DNA of 64,000 nt from Planctomycetota bacterium (GCA_019912315.1 JAIOJA010000019.1:18406-82405), one strand, 5' to 3'; shown: positions 43,766 to 53,496, counted from the stretch's first letter. Numbers and translations are program-made. The notes: generated from the letters alone by a model not told the origin.

Positions 43766-44452
43766 ATGGACGCCGACCCGAACTTTCGCCTGAAAGCATT
43801 TGCCGTCATCGCATGTGTGCTGGGGGTGTTCCTGGTTTCCTTTGTGGCGCAGCGCGTCTGGTTCTGGATGCGCACCCGAAGGCGCGAGGACGTCGATACG
43901 TCGAAGGTTGAGCCGATCATCGACTTGGGGCTGCTGGGGCTGGGCGCAATCGTGATATGGATGGCCGTAGAGGCCCTGGTGCTGGCCGTTCTCACCACCG
44001 ATTTGAACGTCCAGCCGAACCAGCAACGCAAGATTGCCGAGATCGAAGTCGGCAAACTGGACAATGAGACCGACCAGCTGAACCTGTTGTTCTACCCCGT
44101 CGATCCGGCCGGGCGCCGTCTGCCCGCACAACGCCGCCCCGTGCTTACCAGCGGCGATGAGCTGGAGCTGATCGTTGAGGTGATCGAGTGGCGCGGACCA
44201 TGGCGATGGCTGGGTGAGGGCGGTTTCTACCGGTTCGTCAGCCTGGGCGGCTACGACGATGGCTCGGGCGATACACCGGAAAGGACGCTGCTGGACCCTG
44301 CGGGAGTACCCCGCACCATCGGTGCGACGGTATTTCTGCGCAAGGCCAAGCAGTGGGAGGTGCGCCAGATTTGTGAAGAAGGCGACATCTTCGACGTGTG
44401 GCTCAATCCCGAAAGCGGCGAGCTGCAGGTGCGCGAACACTCCGGCGGCTAA
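43766..44452 (+). CDS. Two-helix membrane protein of unknown function
   Basis: 228 residues from ATG 43766 (in-frame GTG 43760 is the alternative). Two helices flank a charged loop (AFAVIACVLGVFLVSFVAQRVWFW, then LGLLGLGAIVIWMAVEALVLAVL). The outer or inner domain of ~150 residues has QRKIAEIEVGKLDNETDQL, LELIVEVIEWRGPWRW and GATVFLRKAKQWEVRQI. I recognise no family. It is divergent from the cyclase gene (107 nt) and converges with the ABC operon end. Confidence 0.7.
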   Translation: MDADPNFRLKAFAVIACVLGVFLVSFVAQRVWFWMRTRRREDVDTSKVEPIIDLGLLGLGAIVIWMAVEALVLAVLTTDLNVQPNQQRKIAEIEVGKLDNETDQLNLLFYPVDPAGRRLPAQRRPVLTSGDELELIVEVIEWRGPWRWLGEGGFYRFVSLGGYDDGSGDTPERTLLDPAGVPRTIGATVFLRKAKQWEVRQICEEGDIFDVWLNPESGELQVREHSGG

Positions 44453-44465
44453 GCGGCCCGGGGCG

Positions 44466-46412
44466 TCATTCCGGCTTGTCGTCGTCGGTGATCACCTGGT
44501 CGAAATCGGGCAGGTCGGGCGGGGGCTGGGCAGGCGCTTCGGGTGTCGGCATCGGCTGCACCTGCGGCGCCGTCACGGCCGCGATGGCGGCATCAATCTG
44601 AGCCTGGGTAGCCTCGACGGGCTGGGGCAGCGGGTCGCCGCCGGCCTGGCTTAGCTCGTTCACTCGGGCGAGAATCCGGCGGCGGCTGGCCAGATTGGTG
44701 ACCAGCAGCCCTCCCGCCAGCGCCGCGCCGAACGCGGCGTACGTCACCCAGCGCCACTGGAAATCATCCGCGCGGCCCGCGTGGCGCTCGCTCGCGTTGC
44801 CCGGAACAATTGCCGCCCGCCCCTTCTCTTTGCCCCAGGACATCGCGCTGATCGAGCCGTGAATCGGCGAAAACTGGGATACCGTCTGCCGCTCCGGGGA
44901 GTCGCTCGATCCGCCGATCAACTGCGCGATGTACGGAACAACAAGCCACACCACAATCAGCAGCCCCGCCAGCACGCCCGCAAGCGCCCGCGAGATACCA
45001 CTAAGCGTCAGTCGCCAGGTAACCTGAGCCGCCGCAAGCAGCGTAATCCCGATCACCAGCAGCAGCGCCAGATAGCCCCGGAACTCGTGGTCGCGGAAGG
45101 TTGTCACGGCGTCGCGCAACTCGGATTCCGGCTTCATCGCGACTGACGTAAACCCGCCCGCCGAAGCGGGACCGCCGCCTCCGAAGGCCGATTGCGTGTC
45201 CAGCCCCATGACTTGCGTGTAATCATCAATCAGCGCGGCCTTGTCGTCGATGCGGGCGTCTAGCTGGGCATAGCAGATCCACGCCGCAAAACCCAGCAGC
45301 GTAAGCCCCACAACGGTAATGATCGCGCTGTGCAGGGCACCCCGGTCACTGCCCGGAAAAAACAGGCGACCGCCCGCCTTCATCATGCCCTCGGGCATCT
45401 TCTCCATCTGCCGGCGTACCCGGCGGCTCGGTACGGGTGCTTCCGCCGGCGCGGTCACGGCCGGAACCATCAGCACCAGCCCGAAGTAGACAGCGCCGAA
45501 CAACAGCGCGCCGATACTGGAATCGTGGTACGGGGTGCGCGCAATCAGGAAGTACAGCGCGATCTGCGCCGGAATCACCACAGCCGCCAGCGACCACAGA
45601 ACGCGCAGACCGGTCGATTTGTTGTGCGAGGTCGGCTTGAGGCGGTTGGTCGTCGAGAGAAACAGAAACGCGCAGTACAGCGCGCAAGTGACGGTCATGC
45701 TGGATACGTAGTAGATACCCTCGCTGACCGTCGGGTCGAACATGTTGGCGAAGCCCGGCATCATCACCATCACGTACGCCAGTGCGAGGCTGGTAATGCT
45801 GAATACGATCAGCATCACAAACCCGATCAGGAACGCGAACAGGTACGTCACCAGCACGGCCGGTATGGCCTTCTTGACCAGGCTCGAGGCGTAAACACCC
45901 ACAAAACTGATGAAGATGCTGAACAGAATCAACACCCACAGGACCACGAAAAATATGGCGGGATCAATGCCGCCGAACAGCCCCGCCAGCGCGAACAGGG
46001 GCACCGTCGCGACCAGGAAGATGCTGCTTTGCACGCCCGCCGCGATGAATTTGCCGCTGGCGATTTCCCACGGGGCGAGGGGTGTCAACAGCAGCAGATC
46101 GAAAGACTTCTTTTCGTGCTCGCTGGCGATGGCCGTGCTGGAAAATGCCGGGAAAACCAGCATCACGATAATCGCCAGCACGATACTAAGGGTAATGAAC
46201 AGCCCGCGCCCGATGGCCGTGGGGTCGTCGTACAAGCCGTTGCTGTCCGACTCGATGTACAGCCAGATCGCGAAAATGGCGCACTGGATCAGCAGGTAGG
46301 CCGTCAAGATGATAACCAGCTTCCAGCTTCGGCACGCCACGCGCAGCTCACGAACCGCCAGGGGGTTCATGAACAGGCGCTTGAAGAAGCCGGGTGTATT
46401 GGTTGCTTCCAC
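44466..46412 (-). CDS. ABC-2-type permease, last gene of the Gld-type operon
   Basis: 648 residues from GTG 46412, with CGGGAAGACA upstream and 10 nt after the DUF4340 gene. The first half is a six-helix ABC-2-like unit: NPLAVRELRVACRSWKLVIILTA, VMLVFPAFSSTAIASEHEKKSFDLLLLTPLAPWEIASGK (the SxExExxxFDLLLxTP signature of Gld-type permeases) and long hydrophobic stretches. A second membrane region follows at about 370-600, and a Pro/Gln-rich C-terminal tail ends in QPPPDLPDFD. The gene duplicates the permease role of the GldF-like gene in the same operon. Confidence 0.82.
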   Translation of the reverse strand: MEATNTPGFFKRLFMNPLAVRELRVACRSWKLVIILTAYLLIQCAIFAIWLYIESDSNGLYDDPTAIGRGLFITLSIVLAIIVMLVFPAFSSTAIASEHEKKSFDLLLLTPLAPWEIASGKFIAAGVQSSIFLVATVPLFALAGLFGGIDPAIFFVVLWVLILFSIFISFVGVYASSLVKKAIPAVLVTYLFAFLIGFVMLIVFSITSLALAYVMVMMPGFANMFDPTVSEGIYYVSSMTVTCALYCAFLFLSTTNRLKPTSHNKSTGLRVLWSLAAVVIPAQIALYFLIARTPYHDSSIGALLFGAVYFGLVLMVPAVTAPAEAPVPSRRVRRQMEKMPEGMMKAGGRLFFPGSDRGALHSAIITVVGLTLLGFAAWICYAQLDARIDDKAALIDDYTQVMGLDTQSAFGGGGPASAGGFTSVAMKPESELRDAVTTFRDHEFRGYLALLLVIGITLLAAAQVTWRLTLSGISRALAGVLAGLLIVVWLVVPYIAQLIGGSSDSPERQTVSQFSPIHGSISAMSWGKEKGRAAIVPGNASERHAGRADDFQWRWVTYAAFGAALAGGLLVTNLASRRRILARVNELSQAGGDPLPQPVEATQAQIDAAIAAVTAPQVQPMPTPEAPAQPPPDLPDFDQVITDDDKPE

Positions 46413-46422
46413 TGTCTTCCCG

Positions 46423-48783
46423 CTATTCGATTCGGGTAATGATGTGGTAGCCGAAATCGGATTCCACAATATCCGCCTCGCCCACCTCAAGGCGGGACGA
46501 AAGCTCTTTGAACTCCGGCACCCACTGCGAGCGCGGGTCTACATCATAGACGGCTGTCGGGTCAGCCGAGTCCTCATTATGCGTCTTCTGCAACTCGGTG
46601 AACTCTTCGCCGTTACGAAAGCGCTCCAGCAACTCGTTGGCGAGGGCGGTCGCCTGCTCTTTGGTGCGATCCGGGTCCATGGGCGTGACGCGCGGGTTTT
46701 TGCCAGCCCAGGAAATCAGGATGTGCCGCACCTTCACGTTGTAGTCCTTCAGCACGCGTGAAAACAGCGCGTCAACCGACGACGGCGCGACCAGGTAGAA
46801 CTGCTCCGCGCCCTCGGAGGCAATCATCAGGGTGACTCGGTCCCACTTTGATTTGCCGAAGTACAGGCTTACCACTTGTGTGCTTTCGTCCCTCGTCAGG
46901 CGCAGGTCGATCATGCGGGCGGACAGCCCTTCGCCCAGCCCGTACTCTTGTTTGTCGAGAGTCGCCTGGCCAATTCCCTCAAGGGCGTTCAGGTCGCGTA
47001 TCAGGCCTGCCGCCTCGGTCTGGTTGGCCATTTCGTCATCGCCGTCGCCGAGCATCCAGCGTTTGCCGCCGTCTTCGGCCACGGGCTTATGAACCATGCG
47101 ACCGACCTTGCCGTCGTTGACGCGGCGCACTTCGCTTAGCGTCCAGCCCTCAGGCACCGGCTTGAAAGCCTTCGGCATCGCGAAATCAATGGCGGGGCGA
47201 AACAGACGCTCCAGCACCGTTTCCGACAGCCAGTACAAGTCCGTCTTGTCGCCGCTGATACGCAACATGGGCACTTCCCCCTGCCGCGTCTTTCCGAAAT
47301 ACAGCGTTGCAGTTTCGTGTGCGAGCTCCGTGTCGGCCGGGGGCTGCCCGTCCGGCGGGTCTGTTTCATCCTGTCCGTCGCTGTCATCAGGCACGCCGCG
47401 CGGGATATAGCGCAGGGTGATTACTCTGGTCGCAAGCCCGGGACTGACGCCAAGGGCGTCGTAATCGGCCTCTCCGCCGGTGCGGTAGCCCTGCAGGGTG
47501 TTCAGGGCGACAAGCAGGCCGCTGACGGCGATCTGTGAGCCCGGCGAAGCCCAGGGTTGCAGCAGTTTCCAGTTTACGACCGAGCCCTGTTTTTCCCGGG
47601 CCAGTTCCAGCAGGGCGCCGTCGTCAAGAATCGTGATGTTGTCAATATCGGCGCCGTCCGGGTACGGGCTGACGCGCTGCTTTTTGACGAAGTCCGCCTT
47701 GGGGCGAAACAGACGGGAAAGGATGAAATCGCCGGCCCAGTAAATGTACTCGCCCTTGTCTTCGGACTTCAGCCAGACGGCCACTTCGTTGTCATCATTC
47801 AGGCGCCCGAAGTACAGGCGTACCGTCCTGATGTTTGACTCATCACTGTATGTCAGGGCGATCTCGCGCCCGCTTTCCATGAAGCCGAAGCCCGTCGCGT
47901 CGGTGTCGCGCCCGGCGATGTCGCTCGCGTTATAGTTCATCAGGGCGTCGATCACGGCGCGGACTTCAGCGCCGTCGGCGGGCACCACATGGGGCTCGGT
48001 CAACTCCCAGGCTTCTTCGGTTTCGTCGGCGCCCTGCTTGCGTTTGAAGACAAGAGTGCTGTCGCCGTCCTTGATCGCCAGCGACTGCGCGACCGCCGTG
48101 AACGGCATGGTCTGGAAGCCTTTCGTGCTGATCCAGCCTTTCGCCTGTGGCGCGCCGTCCGCGTCGAGGTTCAGAGTGCTGTACAACGTGTTGAAATCGC
48201 CGCCCGCGCCCGTCAACTCGAAGATACCCGGATCGGTGCCGTCGCCCATCAGGCGCACGAAATCCCGCGCGCCGGTTTCGCCGCGCCCGACCATCACGTG
48301 CAGCAACTCGCCGCCTTTGTCGTCTGTCAAGCGCAGGTGCACGCCCTGCGCGTCACTGAGGCGATAGTTGACGTACTGCGATTCCGTCTCCGTGCCGGCG
48401 CGGTTCAAACGCTTGGCTGCGAACACCTGCAGCAGCAGGGCGTCCACGTCCGACTCGTCCGCCGGCGCGTTGAAGCGCGACGGCACGCGCCACTGCTTGC
48501 CGTCACGGGCGATGGCCAGCCTGTCGCCCTGGGCGCCCACCCACAGCTCGATCTGCTTGACGTCTTCCTTCGCAAAGGCCGGGTCGTCCAGCGTGCCGCC
48601 CACCAGCGGAACATCCTTGAGGGGCGATTCCGTGTCCTTGAAAGTTGTCGTCAGGTAGACCAGCGCGGCCAGCACGATGATCACGCCCGACAGCACGAAC
48701 AACTGCCTGTTGCGCTGTGTCGCGATGACTTCATCCGGCGTGAAGCGATCGCCTTTGCCTTCGGTTTTGCCGTCATCAGCCAT
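46423..48783 (-). CDS. DUF4340 protein with C-terminal parvulin (PpiC-type) domain
   Basis: 786 residues. One helix (about 26-46, LFVLSGVIIVLAALVYLTTT) leads to four DUF4340-like repeats. Each has a WxLxxP unit followed by a LYFGK strand and a LFRP or LFSR strand (SRLFRPKADFV, ERLFRPAIDFA and others). Residues about 683-786 are a parvulin-type peptidyl-prolyl isomerase domain: VRHILIS, ANELLERFRNGEEFTELQ, QWVPEFKEL and SDFGYHIITRIE, including the two usual His. Starts 3 nt after the GldG-like gene. An extracytoplasmic chaperone role within the ABC complex is inferred. Confidence 0.88.
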   Translation of the reverse strand: MADDGKTEGKGDRFTPDEVIATQRNRQLFVLSGVIIVLAALVYLTTTFKDTESPLKDVPLVGGTLDDPAFAKEDVKQIELWVGAQGDRLAIARDGKQWRVPSRFNAPADESDVDALLLQVFAAKRLNRAGTETESQYVNYRLSDAQGVHLRLTDDKGGELLHVMVGRGETGARDFVRLMGDGTDPGIFELTGAGGDFNTLYSTLNLDADGAPQAKGWISTKGFQTMPFTAVAQSLAIKDGDSTLVFKRKQGADETEEAWELTEPHVVPADGAEVRAVIDALMNYNASDIAGRDTDATGFGFMESGREIALTYSDESNIRTVRLYFGRLNDDNEVAVWLKSEDKGEYIYWAGDFILSRLFRPKADFVKKQRVSPYPDGADIDNITILDDGALLELAREKQGSVVNWKLLQPWASPGSQIAVSGLLVALNTLQGYRTGGEADYDALGVSPGLATRVITLRYIPRGVPDDSDGQDETDPPDGQPPADTELAHETATLYFGKTRQGEVPMLRISGDKTDLYWLSETVLERLFRPAIDFAMPKAFKPVPEGWTLSEVRRVNDGKVGRMVHKPVAEDGGKRWMLGDGDDEMANQTEAAGLIRDLNALEGIGQATLDKQEYGLGEGLSARMIDLRLTRDESTQVVSLYFGKSKWDRVTLMIASEGAEQFYLVAPSSVDALFSRVLKDYNVKVRHILISWAGKNPRVTPMDPDRTKEQATALANELLERFRNGEEFTELQKTHNEDSADPTAVYDVDPRSQWVPEFKELSSRLEVGEADIVESDFGYHIITRIE

Positions 48784-48786
48784 GCG

Positions 48787-51123
48787 CTACTTCTTCTCTT
48801 CGACTTTTTCCTGGCCTTTTTCTTCGCGAATGCCCAGCCCGGTCTCGTACTCCTCGCGTTCGCGGGTCCGCGCGAACGTGCGCATCCCGGCCAGCCCCAT
48901 CAGAATCGCGGGCGCGCCGGCGATGCAGATCAGAAACCACAGCATCTTCGTCTGGTCATCCACGGGCCCCACAATGCGCGGGGCGACCCCCGTGCGGGCG
49001 CGCAGACTGACAAGGTCCTCACCGAATATGAACGCTTCCGACAGGTTCCGGTAGAACGTCAGTCCGCGGTCAATCACCACGGGTTCGATTTCTTTCTGCG
49101 GGTAGCCGCGCAGGTAATCGATATTCAGCGTAGCAGCCGTGCCGACCACCAGCAGGTTGCCCTTGCCCTTGCTTGAAACCGGGGGCGCGTCCGTTTCTTC
49201 GGGGTCGCCTTCCCAGCCCGGTATCTTGCGCTTTTCGTCAACCCACAGGCTGGGGAACTCGCCGGTCAGCAGCGTGGCCACCAGCGGGTCGTGGTCCAGC
49301 CGCTGGGCAAGGATACCCTCCCCGGGTTCGCCATTCGGGTTGCGCTCGACTTCTGCCGGCGACTTCAGGTCAAAGCTGATCGGCATGTCCGGTATGGCGG
49401 GGTTGGCGGGCAGGAACTTATAGATGTCGTCCTTCAGGCGGATCAGCTCCGTCTGTTCAAGCCCGAGCTCGCTGATTCTGGCCGCGTCGACGCTGGTTTC
49501 CACCACGAGGGGCAGGGGCATGGCGGACAGCCCGCGGGTAAAGACGCTGGATGAGTTCAGGTCTTTGGGCTCAAGCACGGGCGCGAGGCGTGCCGGCCCC
49601 GGCACGAGCTCCAGATACTGCCCGCGCTGGTCCTGCGCGATGGCGTAGCCTTGCAGTTTGGCATTGGGGCGCAGCAGCAGGTCCTGCTGGACGGTCACGC
49701 CGACGTGCTTCAGCCATTCGTCGAAGTGCGGCTCGCTGGGCTCTTTGCTCAGACGTATCTTGTCGCGCGGCATCATGCTGAGGTCCACCTTTGCGCTCCA
49801 GCCCTGGACCAGCATCACGACGTTGCCACCCTCCACGAGGAAGCGGTCAATCTCATACAGTTCGCGCTCCGACAGCAGGTTCGGCTCAAGCACGATCAGG
49901 CAGGCCAGGTCGCGCGGTACGCGCTTCTGCCCCTTGATGTCCACCCAGATTGTTTCGTACTCGAGAACCTGCTGGATGTAGCTGAGCAGCGGGGAATGAC
50001 CGTTGGCTGGCGGCTGTCCCGGCTGGCGCTGTCCGCGCATGGGGTCGTGGGGCGGCAGCACGAAACCAAGGCGCGTACGCGGGCGGTAAAGCTCCCAGAT
50101 CGTGTCCTGAATCTTGGTCTGCACGTCGTTGACGGTCTTCGCGTCCGTGAAATTCCCAAGCGACGTATCGCGATACCCCTCGGGCGACTTCACCCGGATC
50201 AGCAGGTGCGTGGTGTAAATCTCAAGGGGCACCGCCTGCCCGCGAACGATCATGGCCTGGCGGCTGTTGGCGAACCAGTTCATCTGGATCAAGGCCTGGT
50301 CGCCGTCGGGCACGAAGGGGTTCGGCTGAATCACCGACTCCTGGGTTCTCGCCGATATATCCGTGCGCACGAAGTCGAACTCGCCGGCGTTGCTGTTCAC
50401 GAGCTTGCCCACGGCGTCATCGACGGTCTGTTTGATCTGCGCGTACTCGGAGGGCATTTCGCCGGTGACGAACAGGGCCATCTGCACGGGCGAATCAATC
50501 CGCGCCAGCAGCGAGCCGAAACTCGGTCGCTGCGTCTCGTTGCGCATGGTCAGCACAGAGTACGCGATGTCGAACTCCAGCGTGTCCACTCTGTGCTGGC
50601 GCTCTTCGTCCGCGCCCTCCACCAGGTTCACAATGCCGTTCACGGCCTTGGGCTTGGATGTCCCGTAGCTGACCACCAGACTGCTGTAATAGCCCTGCAT
50701 GCCGCGCATTTCCGCGCGCTCGTCGTCGCCCGTTGTCAGCACGTCGAGCGTCGGGCGGATCCCCAGCTCTTCCAGCTCGCTTTTGCGCTCGGCGGCTTCC
50801 TCATTGGCGATGCGCTCAACCCGGTACTCGAGTTTGCCGCCGGACGAAACGGCCAGTTCTTCCAGCTTGTCGCGGACATCGCGTTCAAGGTTGATGCGCT
50901 TGGCCGGCGGCTCCGCGTCCACGTAGTAGGTGACGGTGATGGGCTCGGTAAGCTTGTCAAACAGGCGCTCCGTGCCTTCACTGAGGGTAAAACGCTTGTC
51001 GGCCGTCAGGTCAAGGCGCGCGCGGTACTCCATGCCCAGATAGTTCACGGCCCCAAGGGCGACCATGACCAGCACCGACATCAGGTAGAAATGCAGCGTG
51101 AAGTTGCGCCTGCGGTTGACCAT
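48787..51123 (-). CDS. GldG-like ABC transporter auxiliary protein
   Basis: 778 residues. An N-terminal helix (FYLMSVLVMVALGAVNYLGM) precedes the GldG/ABC-auxiliary domain: LDLTADKRFTLSEGTERLFDKL, ITVTYYVD, YRVERIANEEAAERKSELEELGI. A middle domain (residues about 190-560) has RLGFVLPPHDPM and YEIDRFLVEGGNVVMLVQGW, and a C-terminal helix MLWFLICIAGAPAILMGLAG anchors it again. In gliding Bacteroidota GldG works with GldA and GldF; elsewhere the family is widespread and its cargo unknown. Start TAATG-overlaps the GldF-like gene. Confidence 0.88.
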   Translation of the reverse strand: MVNRRRNFTLHFYLMSVLVMVALGAVNYLGMEYRARLDLTADKRFTLSEGTERLFDKLTEPITVTYYVDAEPPAKRINLERDVRDKLEELAVSSGGKLEYRVERIANEEAAERKSELEELGIRPTLDVLTTGDDERAEMRGMQGYYSSLVVSYGTSKPKAVNGIVNLVEGADEERQHRVDTLEFDIAYSVLTMRNETQRPSFGSLLARIDSPVQMALFVTGEMPSEYAQIKQTVDDAVGKLVNSNAGEFDFVRTDISARTQESVIQPNPFVPDGDQALIQMNWFANSRQAMIVRGQAVPLEIYTTHLLIRVKSPEGYRDTSLGNFTDAKTVNDVQTKIQDTIWELYRPRTRLGFVLPPHDPMRGQRQPGQPPANGHSPLLSYIQQVLEYETIWVDIKGQKRVPRDLACLIVLEPNLLSERELYEIDRFLVEGGNVVMLVQGWSAKVDLSMMPRDKIRLSKEPSEPHFDEWLKHVGVTVQQDLLLRPNAKLQGYAIAQDQRGQYLELVPGPARLAPVLEPKDLNSSSVFTRGLSAMPLPLVVETSVDAARISELGLEQTELIRLKDDIYKFLPANPAIPDMPISFDLKSPAEVERNPNGEPGEGILAQRLDHDPLVATLLTGEFPSLWVDEKRKIPGWEGDPEETDAPPVSSKGKGNLLVVGTAATLNIDYLRGYPQKEIEPVVIDRGLTFYRNLSEAFIFGEDLVSLRARTGVAPRIVGPVDDQTKMLWFLICIAGAPAILMGLAGMRTFARTREREEYETGLGIREEKGQEKVEEKK

Positions 51124-52058
51124 TAACTGTACCGCCTTGATTCAAGACTCCACACGTTCAGCACCACGAAAAGCACCACATAGCCGGCGAAAAATACCAG
51201 CCCGTTGGTGTTCACTACCCCGCGCTGGATTTCCCGGAAGTGGTCCAGCACCGCCACCTGCGCCAGCGCACCGACTACGAACTCGCCGGCCTGCGTGGTG
51301 CCGCGCGCCGCGCCTTCGCCCTCCGCGCCCGAGTTCACGATGTGCGCCCCGGCGTTCACCACAAAACCGATCAGCCCCACGGCCAGCCCCAGCATCCGGT
51401 CGCGCCCCACCACGGCCGCCAGAACGCCCATGCCCACCAGCGGCACGCTGATCACGTGAATCATGGCCGCCTGCGGGTTATCGCGGGCCATATCGCCCAG
51501 CAGCCCGCGCAATTCGCCGACACCGACGATGCCGAGGCACAGCAGCATGGCCATGAAGAAGGCCAGCGCCTGGTTTTCCGTCAAGCCGCTCATGAACAGA
51601 CCCACGCCCACAAACGCCGCGCCCAGCAACAGGCAGGCGATATAGCCGCCGGCAACCGGGCCCCAGTCGGGCTGCCCGAACACGAACAGCATCAGCGGAA
51701 ACGCAACCGTGGCCGCCAGCATGGCGGCAAGAAACAGCACACCGGCGAAGTACTTGCCCAGGGCGATTTTCCAGGTCGGAATCGGCAGGGTCATCAGCAT
51801 TTCGAATGTCGCCTGGCGCCGGTCCTCGGACCACAGGCGCATACTGACCGCGGGAACAACCACCGCGGCGACCCACGGGAAAATCCCGAAGAAAGTGCGC
51901 ATGGACAACTCGCCACGCGCGAACCAGTCCCCGCCGCTGCCCCCCGGGTCAAGCAGCACGCTCAGCAGCATGATGACAACCACAAAGGCGCCGATGATGC
52001 CGTAGCCCATGGGCCCGTCGAAGTAGGAGCGCAGCTCGCGAGAGAAAATGCTGTACAT
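51123..52058 (-). CDS. GldF-like ABC-2 permease
   Basis: 311 residues, six or more helices. Typical landmarks are IFSRELRSYFDGPMGYGIIG at the start, TFFGIFPWVAAVVVPAVSMRLWSEDRRQATFEMLMTLPIPTWKIALGKYFAGV (the RLWxEExxxxTxExLxTxPI motif of GldF permeases), and a C-terminal pair FAGYVVLFVVLNVWSLESRRY. Its ATG overlaps the ATPase stop (TGATG) and its stop overlaps the GldG-like start (TAATG), so ATPase, permease and auxiliary protein are translated in a coupled series. Confidence 0.9.
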   Translation of the reverse strand: MYSIFSRELRSYFDGPMGYGIIGAFVVVIMLLSVLLDPGGSGGDWFARGELSMRTFFGIFPWVAAVVVPAVSMRLWSEDRRQATFEMLMTLPIPTWKIALGKYFAGVLFLAAMLAATVAFPLMLFVFGQPDWGPVAGGYIACLLLGAAFVGVGLFMSGLTENQALAFFMAMLLCLGIVGVGELRGLLGDMARDNPQAAMIHVISVPLVGMGVLAAVVGRDRMLGLAVGLIGFVVNAGAHIVNSGAEGEGAARGTTQAGEFVVGALAQVAVLDHFREIQRGVVNTNGLVFFAGYVVLFVVLNVWSLESRRYS

Positions 52059-53341
52059 CAGTCATCCTCCCGCGGGGGCAACTGCGGCGAGTACTCGGTG
52101 TCGCCGCTTGGGGCACCCGTTTCGCCCGGCTTGAACGTGTCAAAGGCGTCGTCTTCGAAATCGTCCTGCGACTTCGTGAACGCCGTTTCGGATGCCGCCT
52201 CCGCCGCGTATTTCTCGGAGGTCGTGGGCTTGCCGGTCATGCGCGTGGCGCTCGCGGTCGCATCCGGGTCTTCGGGCAGTGCGGGCGATACATCGCCTTC
52301 GCCCGATGGGGATTTTTCGGTGCCTTCTTTGGGACTTTCTTTGGCGTCTTTCGTGGTGCTTTCCGCCTCACCCGATTCAGCCTTCGGCGGCGTCCCGCTT
52401 CCGCGCTTGAGCAATTGCAGGAAGATCTGCTCCAGGGTCAGTTTCTCGGGCGCGAGTTCGGACAGGGCAAACCCCCGCCCATGTGCCAGGGCGGCGATTT
52501 CTTCGCAGGCCGTGCGGATCGCTTTCAGCCCGCCGCCCACGCGCAGCCCGAAGCGCGCATAGCCGGTCGGGCCCTGCTGCATTTCCACCTGCTGCACGTT
52601 GGCGATGTTGCGCAAGGGTTCCGCCAACCCGGCGTCGGCGCCCTTGACCAGCAGGCGCACGTGCTGCGTGTCGACGGATTTCGAGGCCAGTTCATCGACC
52701 GTGCCGTCGGCGACCTTTTTGCCCGCGTTGACAATAACCAGGCGGTCGGCCACGGCGGTGGCTTCTTGTAGAATATGCGTGGAAAAGATGATGCAGCGGT
52801 TTTCGCGCAGTCGCTCGATCAGCTTGCGGATCTCGACGATCTGCATGGGATCAAGCCCCGAGGTTGGCTCGTCAAGGATCAGCACGTCCGGGTTGTGGAT
52901 CAGGGCCTGGGCCAGCCCGGTGCGCTGCTTGAAGCCTTTTGACAACTCGACGATGCGCGCTTTCAGCTTGTTGCGCAGCCCGCAGTCGCTGACGACTGTA
53001 TCGAGACGATCCTTGAGGTCGTGCCCGCGCAAGCCCCGGGCCGAGCCTGCGAATTTGAGGTAATCCTCGACGGTCATGTCACCGTACAGGGGTGGTGTTT
53101 CGGGCAGGTAGCCGATGCGTTTGCGTACTTCGTGGGGATAGACGTGAACGTCGAAGCCGCCGACGCTGGCGGTGCCTTCGCTGGCGCTGATGAAGGTGGT
53201 AAGTACCTTCATGGTGGTGGATTTTCCCGCGCCGTTGGGGCCCAGAAAACCCAGCACCTCGCCCTTGTCAACGTGAAACGACACGTCGTCGAGGGCTTTG
53301 AAGCTGCCGTAAAACTTGGTGATTCCCTTCACTTCAATCAT
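52058..53341 (-). CDS. GldA-like ABC transporter ATPase with acidic C-terminal tail
   Basis: 427 residues from ATG 53341. ABC motifs: Walker A GPNGAGKST, Q-loop region YLPETPPLYGDM, signature LSKGF, Walker B VLILDEPTSGLD and switch His STHILQEA. A DUF4162-like segment follows at about 225-305. The last ~115 residues are a Ser/Glu/Pro/Lys-rich, low-complexity acidic tail (SGEAESTTKDAKESPKEG and DDFEDDAFDTF), far longer than usual ATPases of this type. First gene of a five-gene minus-strand operon, divergent from the ECF sigma gene. Confidence 0.92.
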   Translation of the reverse strand: MIEVKGITKFYGSFKALDDVSFHVDKGEVLGFLGPNGAGKSTTMKVLTTFISASEGTASVGGFDVHVYPHEVRKRIGYLPETPPLYGDMTVEDYLKFAGSARGLRGHDLKDRLDTVVSDCGLRNKLKARIVELSKGFKQRTGLAQALIHNPDVLILDEPTSGLDPMQIVEIRKLIERLRENRCIIFSTHILQEATAVADRLVIVNAGKKVADGTVDELASKSVDTQHVRLLVKGADAGLAEPLRNIANVQQVEMQQGPTGYARFGLRVGGGLKAIRTACEEIAALAHGRGFALSELAPEKLTLEQIFLQLLKRGSGTPPKAESGEAESTTKDAKESPKEGTEKSPSGEGDVSPALPEDPDATASATRMTGKPTTSEKYAAEAASETAFTKSQDDFEDDAFDTFKPGETGAPSGDTEYSPQLPPREDD

Positions 53342-53456
53342 GGGTGTGCGAATCTTAGGTCGGCCGGAGGCAACTTCAACCGCGCCGCCTTGGGCTTCTG
53401 CAATTACTACAGGCAGCACGCCATTGTGTTACGTTTCAGTTTACGGCGGAATCCCT

Positions 53457-53485
53457 GCGGGAACGGTGTCTTTCGGTTGTCTCTA
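53457..53485 (+). promoter_or_regulatory. ECF-type promoter, copy 1 (sigma gene)
   Basis: GCGGGAA (53457-53463), 14 nt, TGTCTCTA (53478-53485). The same elements with the same spacing precede the gene at 54883. The GGGAA/GTCTC form is typical of ECF sigma promoters. The predicted transcript start would be only a few nt before the sigma gene's ATG. Confidence 0.6.
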
Positions 53486-53496
53486 TTGAGGACAGC

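Noticed and set aside
49651..51126. 491-codon plus-strand frame over the GldG-like gene
   Set aside because: Shadow frame; the minus strand carries the recognisable GldG domain and the operon overlaps.
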